DNA from: Gnetum montanum
Lineage: Eukaryota; Streptophyta; Gnetopsida; Gnetales; Gnetaceae
DNA length: 64,000 nt
Direction: 5' to 3'
Assembly (NCBI GenBank): GCA_015680685.1
Contig: MNCI01015740.1
Span: 509,641 to 573,640, forward strand
In this document: positions 24,025-34,059 of the stretch, in pieces
How positions within the stretch are numbered: the stretch's first letter is position 1
Layout: every line of letters starts with the position of its first letter
Position numbers and translations under genes: made by a program
The notes under the pieces: generated by a model
Seen by the model: only the letters and a program-made list of their open reading frames with translations
Told to the model about the DNA's origin: nothing
The model's database searches: none

Positions 24025-24300
24025 ATTGCCCGTTTAGCGTCGTGGCAAACGGTACATTGCTAGTTTCTAGTCTTGGCAGACTATGAAGAGGAAAACCAGT
24101 TTATAGTCTTGGCGGACTCTAGTGAATGCAACTGTGGTAGTTTACTGTCATACCGGATGGGTGCTAGTTTATTGTCATTGCAGATGCTATGTGGTATCAG
24201 TTTATCGTCATGATGCCAGGACAAGCTATGGTATCAGTTTACCGTCATGATTCCAGGATGAGCTGTGGTATTAGTTTATAGTCATGATCTAGGACTCGTA
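24025..24300 (-). repeat. Array R3: eight units of the 33-bp repeat
   Basis: Plus-strand units begin (T/C)AGTTTAyyGTCATG and run 26-40 bp; I count eight. In the element's sense direction the core is CATGACxxTAAACTG, the same as array R2. Located directly after the integrase stop. Confidence 0.85.
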
Positions 24301-24317
24301 CATACCTGAGCTTGTAC

Positions 24318-25480
24318 TCAAATATAGAACGATTTCAAGAACAAGTGATTAGTTGGATTTGCAAGCTCATGTCCTTCCATATCAGATAACTTGAATACTC
24401 CGTTGTCAAATGCTTTAGTGACCAAGTAGGGCCCTTCCCTGTTGGCTAAGAATTTGTCTGGGTGTTCTTGAATCGCCTTAAGTACAAGGTCACCTTCTTT
24501 GATGGGGCGCTTATGAATGTCATGCCAATGGCGTTGTCATTGTTGTTTTTGGTACCATTCGATCTGATCGAGTGCATGTATGCATTCCTCCTCCACCGAG
24601 TCTAGGTTAATGATGCGCAGATGATTATTTTGCCCTTCGTCGAGGAGTCCAGAAAGTATGATCTTTAAAGATGGTACCTATAACTCCAAAGGTAAAACAG
24701 CTTCTGAACCATAAATCAGACTATATGGCATTTTACCTATTGAAGTCTGATGCGTAGTACAATATGCCCACAATGTGTATACCAATTGTTCGTGCCACCT
24801 TTGCTTGCTTTGGGTAAGCATCTTTTTAAGTATTGTAATAATGGTTTTGTTTGTTGCTTCTGCTTGCCCATTGCTCTAAGGGTAGTAAGGGGATGAAAAT
24901 GAGTTTTTGATCCCTAGACTTTCACAAAAAGTTTTGGTTTTGGCACTGCTAAATTATGGCCCGTTATCAGTGATGATGGTCATAGGGATGCCAAAACAGG
25001 TTACAATGTTTTCGAGAATGAAGTTGCATACGTGTTTAGATGTAGTCTTTCGAAGGGGAACAGCTTCTACCCACTTCGTGAAATATTCTATTGCGGTTAT
25101 GATGAAACTATGCCCTATAGAAGATGAGGGTGTTATTGGGCTGATAAGGTCCAACCCCCACTTTTGGAAAGGCCATGTGATTTGCACCGTATGTAACTCA
25201 TTTGGTGGGACATGGATTAGATTACTATGTCTTTGGCAGGTACTACGTGTCTTAGCCTTGGAGAGACAGTCATACTTCATGTGTGGCCAATAATAGCCTA
25301 AGCATCTTATCTTTGTTGCCATGGCTTTTGGTGCTATGTGTCCTCTACATAGTTTGTCATGTACTTATTCAACGATGGTTTGGGCATCAGTATTACCAAC
25401 GCATGTTAGCAATATGCCTTCGTTGGATCAGCGACACAATGTGTCCCTTACCAATGCATACTACCTAGAATGCTTTCATA
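24318..25480 (-). pseudogene. int: Integrase of element 2, catalytic triad kept
   Basis: N-domain at 25460-25200: VHDKLCRGHIAPKAM and KTRSTCQRHSN; the H-H pair is kept while the first cysteine of the C-C pair reads arginine-serine. Core: WGLDLISPI (Asp), IITDNGP (Asp) and NGQAEATNK (Glu) are all present. Then MPYSLIYGSEAVLPLELQVPSL. The C-terminal GPF/Y module reads REGPYLVTKAFDNGVFKLSD, and it ends LKSFYI with TGA at 24318. Stops occur after NGP and YYP and in the N-domain, so it is not functional. It is much better preserved than the copy in element 1. Confidence 0.92.
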
Positions 25481-25553
25481 CCGCATCTTTTTGTGCGTTC
25501 GTTAAGTGTTGCAGTGTTTCACCACATAGAAGGTACTCTTTTATGTCGTCATA

Positions 25554-26594
25554 TCATTCTATCGTGTGTGTTGTACTAACGGATGCAATTGGCAACGTAT
25601 CAGGAGTATCATTTATTGGTTTAGCACAACTAATTATGGAGCTTGGTAATGTATGGAACATGTCAGGCGATATGTTTAATGCTAAGGTGGCTAGTGCGTC
25701 TGCAATGGTATTATCATTTCTAGAGACGTGTTGCACATCAATGTTTTCGAATCGCTTCATTAAGTGTTTTGCTAAGTCACAGTATGGTTGTAAATGTTGC
25801 GCTTTGCATGTATAAATATCTGTGACTTGGTTCAAAACCAATTGTGAATCTCCTCTGACCACTAGTCGTGTGATGTCTGAAGCTAGTGCTGCCATGAGAC
25901 CTCTAAGGAGTCCTTCGTACTCTGCTATGTTGTTGGTACAATGAAAGTTGAAACGATAAGCAAAGGATCGAATTTCCCCAGAGGGATAGGTGATGATAGC
26001 GATAGCACTTCCCCCTCGAGAGGTGGATGCTCCATCAAAGTTTAGAATGGCATCGTAGTCATTGGGTACTATATCTATTGTGCTTACATTTTCATCCAGG
26101 AATTCTGGCTCTATCGTTGCTTGATCGTGCATTGGTGACGTGGTCATTTGATTTGCTATGGCTTGACATCAACTGATGATTGCGCTATGTAGTGCAGGTC
26201 AAACTCAGCTATCATGGCTTTCCAACGGGCTATCCGACTTGTCTCGTAAATGTTTCTGGTGATGACTCTGAGCAATTATCCTTGCAGATTATGTTAACTT
26301 GATTGTGGAAGAGGTAATGTCGCCATTTTTTTAGAGAAAAGACTAAGGCTAAACATGACCTGTCTACATCATTGTATTTCTTCTCATGACCTACTAATGC
26401 ATGGCTTAAGTAGTAGATAGGGACTTTGGTTCCATTTTCTTGTTTCTGGAAAAGCATAGACGCGATTGATGAATCCGATGTAGCGAGGTAAATGTAAAAC
26501 GGTTTATCATTTTGAGGTGGATAAACCGTGGGTAGTCAGGCAAGTGTTGTTTTAATATGGTCAAATGCTTCTTGACACTATGGAGTCCATTCAA
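25554..26594 (-). pseudogene. pol: RNase H plus archaeal-type RNase H of element 2
   Basis: First RNase H (26594-26230): FTFTSLHRIHQS region in another frame, then LFQKQENGTKVPIYYLSHAL, KKYNDVDRSCLALVFSLKKWRHYLF. Second RNase H (26147-25554) is open for 197 codons: AILNFDGASTSRGG (Asp), NNIAEYEGLLRGLMAA (Glu), RLVVRGDSQLVLNQV (Asp), and DNTIADALATLALN. The catalytic carboxylates are intact. The tandem pair is the Tat signature. Confidence 0.92.
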
Positions 26595-26599
26595 AATGG

Positions 26600-27810
26600 A
26601 CGTTCTTGCACAATAAGTGATTTATAGGTTTTAGTTTGTCTGTTAGTTTTTCTATGAAACGTCTGATGAACTGTAATCTACCTTGTAGACCTCGAAGTTT
26701 GGTAAGGTTGCTAGGTGGTTTTAAGTTTGTTATGGCCTTAAATTTATCGAGGTCTACTCATATCCTTACTTCTGAGGCTATGAATCCAAACATTTTGCCT
26801 ATTTTGACCCTAAAGACACATTTCTTTGGGTTAAGTCTCAGCTCATATTTTAAACAATGTTTTAACACCAAGTCAAGGTCTTGTACGTGTTGTTGTGATG
26901 TTTTTGATTTAACCACGGTATCATCGACATAGTCATTGAGCAAGTGTAGCATGTAGTCACTAAAAATGAATGTCATCGTCCTTTGATATGTGGCCCCAAC
27001 GTTCTTGAGACCGAAGGGCATTATTGTGTAACAAAAGGTACCCCATGGTGTCATAAAGGTAGTCTGGAGCTGATGCTCTAGGTTGATGCATATCTGGTTG
27101 TATCCCGAGAAGCCATCCATAAAAGATAATAGGGCATGCCCAGTGGTTGAGTCAACAAGTTGATCAATGCTAGGTAGGGGAAAATCATCTTTTATGGTTG
27201 CAACGTTAAGATCCCGGAAGTCAATGCATAAGCAAATGCTTCCTTTCTTTTTCGAGACAATGACCATGTTCGATACCCACTCGGCATAATCGACAGCCCA
27301 AATGAAACCAACCTAATAAAGCTTGGTGATCTCATTGCAAACTGCCAATGCCACCTCAGGTTTAACCTTTCATGCCTTTTGTTTTACTGACCTCAATCTT
27401 GGATCAAGGATAATGTTATGTTGGACGATTCGAGGATCCAATCCGGGCATGTCTGTGTATGACCAAGCAAATGCTTTTATGTTGTCCCTAAGCACATCCT
27501 CTATTTCTTTGGCCAGTTGAGGTTGCAGTAATGTACTTAGTTTTAATATTTTAATTTCTCCATCGGGCATGGCGATGGGGGTTTCGGTCAATAGGTCTTC
27601 GGTGATGTTTTCAGCTTCTATGTCAAGGGGCTTTGTCATACCTTTGTAGCTATCTATCATTTGCTGTGTTGAGGCTATGACTGCATCATCTGTTGGTAAA
27701 CTTAAGTGGATGAGATTTATGTCGATGTCCCTTGCGATCTTTCCGTGCGGCCCATCGATGATTAACGGTGTGGATAAATGCTGATAATCCATCGGGCTTG
27801 CTCCTACCAA
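26600..27810 (-). pseudogene. pol: Reverse transcriptase of element 2
   Basis: Linker and fingers at 27810-27370 (MPGLDPRIVQHNIILDP), then MVIVSKKKGSICLCIDFRDLN, LSFMDGFSGYNQI, TPWGTFCYTIMPFGLKNV and the catalytic YVDDTVVKS (about 26930). The connection region is at 26750-26600. Stops are few: one just after KQKA near 27370 and others between 27370 and 27267 and beyond 26758. The start at 27810 follows array R4 and a spacer, as in element 1. Confidence 0.93.
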
Positions 27811-27894
27811 TGAACAAAGAGAAGAATGATCTAACAGGTATTATTCCATGTTTTATGGCAGCGTAAGTCATGTGTACATATATGGTGATGGTTT

Positions 27895-27975
27895 ATCATC
27901 ACACCGGGACGCATGGCAGTTTAAGGCCTTACCGGGCCGCCATGGCAGTTTAACGCCATACCGGGCCAAAGAATG
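27895..27975 (-). repeat. Array R4: two units of the 33-bp repeat
   Basis: Two plus-strand units GCATGGCAGTTTAAGGCC and CCATGGCAGTTTAACGCC, each followed by TACCGGGCC. Lies between RT and the antisense gene promoter. Confidence 0.75.
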
Positions 27976-28148
27976 TACACAGGAAAATTTGCGCTAGAAT
28001 GTTTGATGTGGACATCTGAAGTTGGGTTTACAGGGGAACCAGGATGTAGTAATATTTTTTTTGTATTAAATATATATATATATATTTTTATTTTTGAACA
28101 AATTTTAATTATAACGAGCGAAAAAAAAGCAAAAAGAAACAAACTGCA

Positions 28149-28197
28149 AGGCGGCGGCGACGGCAGCGGCGGTGGTGATGCTCAACGCTATATATAG
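28149..28197 (+). promoter_or_regulatory. Candidate promoter of antisense gene copy 2
   Basis: A GGCGGCGGC-type GC-rich tract (28149-28176) in otherwise AT-rich DNA, then CTATATATAGGGG, a canonical plant TATA box at 28189-28197. The next ATG in a conserved frame is at 28513. The strand is opposite to element 2 and the same as the gene. Transcription is inferred only. Confidence 0.55.
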
Positions 28198-28239
28198 GGG
28201 TAGGGGTGTCATTTGCAAACATTACAAATTGGAAGTGAG

Positions 28240-28500
28240 CATAGTCATCGAGCATAAGCATAAGCGTAGATGACCCGGCGTAAGTGTAAACCACTAAACC
28301 CTAAGCGTAAGCGTAAACGACCAAACCCTGAGTGTAAGCGTAAACGACCAAACCTTGAGCGTAAGTGTAAACGTAGAGGTTGAAGCGTCAGCATAGACAT
28401 CTCAACTCAGTGTGAGCGTAGAGGCTCCAACCCGGTGTAGAGGCTCAGCGTAGGTGTGAGCGATTTCGACCCTCAGCGTAAACCTGTCAATTCCAACGTA
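28240..28500 (+). repeat. 27-bp GCGTAAGCGTAAACG repeat and telobox in the leader of copy 2
   Basis: Two to three units of about 27 bp (ACCAAACCCTGAGCGTAAG pattern) at 28285-28375, then looser GCGTAGAGGC words to 28500. AAACCCTAA at 28296-28304 matches the plant telobox. It lies between the TATA box and ATG 28513. Confidence 0.65.
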
Positions 28501-28712
28501 GAGGATGTCGAAATGGGCAAGGGCAAGGAAGTGGAAGGCTAGGGGAGGAAAGGACCTGATCTAACTTTCGTGGAGGAGAGCAAGGCCATGCTGCAGTGTC
28601 TGCCCAGGGCGAGGGTTCCATCGTGGCCTGGATCGTCACACAGGTAGGCTCTGATCTTGCCTCTATTAGTTACTTTCATCTGTACATGTTTCGTAGCATA
28701 GACAGTCTCGTC

Positions 28713-28900
28713 AGCGTAGAGGGCTTCGGCGTATATGCTCGACGTAGACAGTTAAAGGGTTTTGATAGCGCAGATAGTTTCTATAACATAGAGGGTTTTG
28801 GCATATACGCCCGACGTAGACCGTTAAAGGGTTTTGATAGTGCAGATAGTTTCTGTAGCGTAGAGGGTTTCGGCGTATATGCCCAGCATTGACAGATAGC
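28713..28900 (+). repeat. 72-bp tandem repeat in intron 1 of copy 2
   Basis: About 2.5 units with periods 73 and 71 bp, beginning (AGCG/ACA)TAGAGGG at 28713, 28786 and 28857. The repeat makes a chance frame with a duplicated peptide (GFGVYARR), which is not taken as a gene. Confidence 0.85.
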
Positions 28901-29290
28901 ATAGAGGGTTTCTTTACGCAAAGCGTAAGTTCACAGCATAGAGCGTATACTGTACATAGCCTAAGTTTTTTGTAGCGTAGTCTATTTTGTCAATGCACAG
29001 CGTAAACAATTTTACTGGCATGAAGCGTAGACGATTTTATCAGCGTATACGCTGACTATTTTTTTACGGCGTCCAGCATAGACTGTTTACACAGTGTTCA
29101 GTGTAGACTATTTACAGAGTGTATACTGTTTACGCATTGTATATGCTGGAGGCTTTTACGGTGTATACGCTGAGGGTTTTTACAGTTTATTCGACGGCGT
29201 ATACGCCATGTTAGGTAGAGCATAAACAATTTTTGAAAGCCTACACGCCAGGGTAGGCAGCGTATACGTCGAGCGTAAATAGTTAGTAAT
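28901..29290 (+). repeat. GCGTATACGC/GCGTAGAC cluster in intron 1 of copy 2
   Basis: More than a dozen GCGTA-containing words, several of them GCGTATACGCTG-like as in U3 of LTR 2. The cluster ends about 90 bp before the acceptor at 29381. Confidence 0.7.
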
Positions 29291-31733
29291 TTTTCTAAGT
29301 GTTGGCCTATAATATGAAATTTTTTTTTTCATGTCATTTTCATGCATGGCTGATTTACGGTGGAATTTTGGTTACTTGCAGGGACACTTAACCTTTTCTC
29401 CTGGTTGTTGAGCTAGTTGGGGTACTGACATGGTTTGGCCCCATTGAGGCCGATGAACCTACCCCAGATCTGACCATTGACAACAATGGGGTTTGGTTCA
29501 GGGAAGGGGCATGTGAATTCCTCTCCTTCATGCTGAACAGATTCAAAGTGGTTATTTGGTCACACCTGAGTGAACAAGTGGCACGGAGCGTGCTTGAGGC
29601 CATGTTGCTGGGAGCTGCGGAGGATGTTGCGATCTTCATGGAAGACATTGACAAGGGGCCGCTTGTAACTAAGGACGGTTCTTCCAGCAGGCCCAGGTCT
29701 ACACGTCCGTTAGCACACGTGTGGGCTGAATTTCCGCGAGGGCATGATTATCTCAACAACACCCTATTTTTAGCTGTGTGTGCGCACACGTTATTCTAGA
29801 ATCCTCCTGGCACAGTGTACCAGGTGGATAGGTAAGATCGTTTAAGCTTGTTGTTTCTATTTTTTATGTTGTTTGGCATTTGCTTCTGTTTTGACAAACG
29901 TTCTTTTGTAGGCCCCAAGTTAACCCAGACGGAACATGCATTGAGGATGATGGGTTTGCTCTAGCTTGCATCACTCTAGAGACCTTTATGACAGGTCCCA
30001 CCCTTCGTGGAGCTGTATTAGCTCAAACCAAGGGTGATATCGTCCACTTTCACAAATGGTTCTCTAGAGCGTTTGCACTGTGCAAAGCTCGTGGATGGTT
30101 GCATGGAGATTGATCGCATAAGAACCAATTTTTCCTTGTGACTCTGACTTGGGTAGCACATCTAAGTCCACAACTGAAGGTAAATGACAATATGTTCTAA
30201 ATGTGTTAACGTGTTTGTTCAACTGTTGGGGATTATACTGATGTGATGGTTTCGAATTGTATCTATAGTTGATGTTCCTCCTGGCAGAGACCTTGTCGCA
30301 ACCAAACGAACTGAGAGTACTCTCTCCATGAAGTTCGGGGAGATCAGTAAGGCTCAAAAATGGTTGTGCACTCATGCCCCACCATCCATCGCCCGTTGTT
30401 TAGATGATGCCAGCCTTATGGAGCTCTTTACGACCCCGAGCCCTGATGTGTCAATAGCAGAAATGATCGAGATCGTGGATTCCTTCGAAGAGTCTGTCTC
30501 TTACTACAGCACCCGGATTAAGGGTGTTAATATAGTTTTCCATCTGTCACCTAAATTCTTTTTGAACCTGTTTGGTGTACCGGAAGATGGTATAAATGTA
30601 GTTTTAAATAGGGCTCATAAAGAGCTCCATACAGTTCATGAATTAGAGGATTGGTTGGCCATTACCAAGGGTGCTAAGGGATTCCCTATGCAGGGGAAGT
30701 CAAAGATCGAGGACATGAATGAACTATATCCCCTATTTAGGACATGGGTATTCCCTAAATCCATTTCCCAGGTGTGAAGTCTTGATGTTGAGGCTGTGCG
30801 TATTATGCGAACTGTCCTAGAAATCGAAATGCATTATAATTGGGCCCAATTTTTGTTGTCGGGCCTGCATAAGGAGATAGTGCGATTGCGCTTAAATGTC
30901 GAGGCACTATCCCACTTTACCTTTGCATTCTTTGCCGGTTATTTTCACGGCTTAGCCAAGTTTTTGGTAGTTTGCGCGGACAACAAGTATGTTCTACGAG
31001 ATCGAGGTCAATTATCCCGTCCATGGATCAACCATTTGTTTGAAATAGCCGAGTCCCAAGATGCGCCCGAGGGAATTGATGAATTCGTATCTATCACAAC
31101 AGGGGGATCATCTGGTACCTCAATCCACACATGTGACAGTGTGGGGTTGGAACCAGATGACGTGCCTTACACTGCGAAAAGAGCAAAACGGGTCATTAAA
31201 GAGACCATTGGCAAGGCCAAGTCAAAGCTGAAAAAGCATGAACGTTCAACCGAGGAGGCCTCAAATGTGGATGAGCCACAGGTAAAGAGCATATGGTTCA
31301 AGATGCCTGTCCAAGGTGAGTAAACTTGGTGCACTTGTTACTTTATCATTTTTGTCTTATTCATAATTTTTACTTTGACCACTTACATGCTGCTGATGCC
31401 TTCAAACTTGACTCGAGAAGTGAGGAGGCAGGAACTAGAGACTATCATTGAAGAGGAGGAGGTACCATTGAGTTAATGACTAAGGAGGAAGATGTCGGGA
31501 AAGACCAGGCAGGAGGAACGGAAGAGCTGAGGGAAGACACCATAGAAACTGAGCTGGTGGATGACCAGAGTGGTGTCGACGAAATGTTCAGCAGCTTTCT
31601 TAAGGGAAGACTAGATTTAGGTGAACCCCTAAACCCAGAAGGAGACCGAGAACATGGTATGTTTTCATTTGTTTTATTATGTTACTTTGTGAGTTGTTAT
31701 TTTATGGTGTTTTACTTTTGTTATTTTTTATCG

Positions 31734-31826
31734 TTGCTAGATGAAGGTAGTGAAACCAGGACGATGTGGCTGGACGTACNTTGCTAGATGAAGGTAGTGA
31801 AACCAGGACGATGTGGCTGGACGTAC
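31734..31826. other. Single-N scaffold join with duplicated flank
   Basis: The 46 bases before N 31780 (from TTGCTAGATG) are repeated exactly after it. This looks like two overlapping contig ends that were not merged. It distorts the exon starting at 31741. Confidence 0.85.
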
Positions 31827-32696
31827 CAATGAAAACGGTTCCCCCTGAAAGAACTGTAGAGGTTAGTCTGTCTCGCACTCGTGGATCATTTACTTGGACC
31901 GAAATGCCAAGTAAAATGGATTTTGTGGTTGGTATCGCTGAGGAGGTTGTTGAATGCATTCAAGAGGCCCACCTTGAGATAGGTACGAATGTTTCAAGTT
32001 TTCTGTAGCTTTAGAGTTTCACACCTTATTTTTGTTGTTTTAGCATTTGTTCTTTTCATGTGCATAGGTGCCAAACTGAGGTGGGATCCTTTTGAGATAG
32101 TTAGCATAGAGAGTCTACCCACACTATCCCCAGAAGTCGAGTAGGTACCAAGGCCTGTTTATGAGGAGGTGGTGGAGGGTCTTGTACACAACACCAAGTC
32201 ACTTTGGACTTGTAGGTGTTCCATCAAGCAGTTATGGTTGCAAGTGCAAGCAAAGGAGAAGGAAGTTTTCGAGTTGTCAGTCGAGCGTGACGATCTCAAG
32301 GCTCACTATGAGTTCACCTCTACTAAACTAAGCGGTGATCACTCTTGGTGAACTTTCGAGGTCACGTATACCAAGTACTGGAATTTTCTCAATCGTCACA
32401 CGTTACTAACTCGGAAATTAGTGGAGTGTAAGGCCCAAATAGATCTTCTAAACCTCAAGTATCAAGATTGGAAAGCTTTCGCTTCCAAGGTACGCAAATG
32501 GGGTCAAGATGAAAAGAACCACAAACATCATTATAAGAAATCATTGAAGGAAGTATCCATTGAAAAGCGTCAACTCGAAATGTTTGTGGAAGGTCTGGGT
32601 CTACGCTCTGCATTTGATACCTTTGCTCAAAACACAATTGTTGAGATGGAATCGCCTACAAGGGTGATTACAACTACTTCTAGGGAGGTGTCGGTG

Positions 32697-32743
32697 NTAG
32701 TTTAATTGTAAACACGACACAACAATGTAAAATGTTTTGGTTN
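32697..32743. other. Misplaced contig scrap between two Ns
   Basis: The 45 bases between the N at 32697 and the N near 32743 (TAGTTTAATTGTAAACACGA and on) are identical to 33121-33165 downstream of the gene. A gap-filling artefact inside the coiled-coil region of copy 2 is likely. Confidence 0.75.
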
Positions 32744-33317
32744 GGACCGATTGGACCAGTGTCTCAGAAGAGGAAATCCTTCGCCGACTGGAATTCGGCT
32801 TAGGGGGATCCCCTACGGTAAGCATTTTGTTAGTATGAAATTCGTTCACTGCATAATGTTTGAAAGTTTTGTCTTTCTTTTATTCTTACGTTGATTGTCT
32901 CTTTTTATATTTTTAGGATCAAGGCGGTGATGATGTCCACGAAGCTAGCCCCAGTGGAACTGGGGCCCATGATGCCAGCGGGGCCCATGATGTTTAGCTT
33001 TTGTTGTGAAATTATTCTGACTCAAATTTATACGGGAATTATAAATTGAGATGAATGAAACCAGTTAACTCTTGTACTTGTACATCATTTCATGTATAAA
33101 AAAAAATTTTCTTGATTTCGAGTTTAATTGTAAACACGACACAACAATGTAAAATGTTTTGGTTTGTTTTTTGTGGTTTAAGTGTAATGCGCGGATGTAA
33201 TTATAAGTTGGAGTATAATGATAAATGAAAGAAAATTTTTATTGACAACATGGTAATGCAAGCGTAAATTCGAACAGTGAGCCAGAATTGGAGAGGAAAA
33301 CAAAGTATAGGTGGGTG

Positions 33318-33620
33318 TTCTAGTTTAAGGCCATTTTGGGCCAGATTCGCACTAGTTTAAGGCCATTTCAAGCTAGATTTGTACTACTTTAAGGCCATTT
33401 TGGGCCAGATTCGCACTAGTTTAAGGCCATTTCGGGCTAGATATGTACTAGTTTAAGGCCATTTCGGGCCCCAGCATAAGTAAGGGACATTTCGAATGAC
33501 ACGGGTGGATTTCTCGGTTGACTGACCATTGCTGATCATGGCTAGTTTTATGTCATTGCGAACATGATAGTTTAACGTCATCCCGGACTAATTGTAGTTT
33601 AATGTCATTTCGAACCATGG
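33318..33620 (-). repeat. Array R5: eight units of the 33-bp repeat
   Basis: Plus-strand units CTAGTTTAAGGCCATTTYGGGC spaced 31-34 bp (five close copies to 33465), then three looser units (TTTTATGTCATTGCG, TTTAACGTCATCCCG, TTTAATGTCATTTCG). Between the end of the antisense gene and the protease of element 2. 33621-34059 shows only weak coding remnants of the post-protease linker. Confidence 0.85.
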
Positions 33621-34059
33621 TTTGTTTTTTAATGGTTTAGTAATTTTTGATTTTTTTCATTTTGACGTTGGGCGATGCATTAGCAGGTATGATTCTATAT
33701 TCAGCATCCCTTTCGCTGATCACGTTGAATGATAATTCAGCCCAAGGGACGTCTGATGGAATTGTTCCCGCGTTAGTGTTCTCTTGCGCTTCGGCATGTA
33801 TCATGGTTTTTGTGTCAATTGTGGTTTCTAAGTGAGGTTGTGTATGTACAATGTCAGGCCCAGGTATCTCTATTTTGGGTGGGTTTTCTTCTGTGTTTAA
33901 AGGATTACCGCCTACTAGTTGTTCATTTACGTCATGCTATCTAGGCTTTTCGAGCTTAACCTTTGAGCCTTGGTCTGTGTCTATGTACGATGAGATGATG
34001 GGTGTAGTAGCCTCCCCATGTATGATGATTTCACCACCTTCATAAGGAAAATGAATCTC

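Larger units (their letters stand above)
28513..32997 (+). pseudogene. Antisense accessory gene, copy 2: multi-exon, HAD-like + retrotransposon ORF domain + coiled coil
   Basis: Encoded opposite to element 2. Exon 1 (28513-28643) is basic and has one stop; a GT donor follows. Acceptor AG at 29381, then the HAD-like domain: LLVVELVGVLTWFG, FREGACEFLSFMLNRFKVVI, WSHL, and NTLF plus 11 residues to NPPGTVY. Further plausible GT/AG pairs: 29832/29911, 30180/30287, 31657/31740, 31983/32067 and 32818/32916; 31316 is a GTGAG donor. The middle domain (30328-31315) has VDSFEESVSYYSTRIKGV, FFLNLFGVPEDG, YPLFRTWVFPKSISQ, VRIMRTVLEIEMHYNWAQFL and FAKFLVV-like GLAKFLVV. The tail is acidic, then coiled-coil-like with KWGQDEKNHKHHYK, ending DASGAHDV with TAG. 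A few stops break the frame (near 28540, 29389, 29799 and 30776). Copy 1 aligns throughout. Catalytic HAD residues look lost. Confidence 0.8.

Noticed and set aside
16515-24300. CRISPR-like alternation of short repeats and unique spacers in arrays R2 and R3
   Set aside because: Units are degenerate, lengths vary, no cas genes are present and the setting is a plant retrotransposon 3' UTR.
28296-28304. Interstitial telomere repeat
   Set aside because: Only one exact AAACCCTAA and two variants inside a 27-bp repeat; not a telomeric array.
28596-28892. 98-codon plus-strand frame with a duplicated GFGVYARR peptide
   Set aside because: The periodicity is that of the 72-bp DNA repeat in intron 1; there is no homologue in copy 1, and it lies between a good donor (28644) and acceptor (29381).
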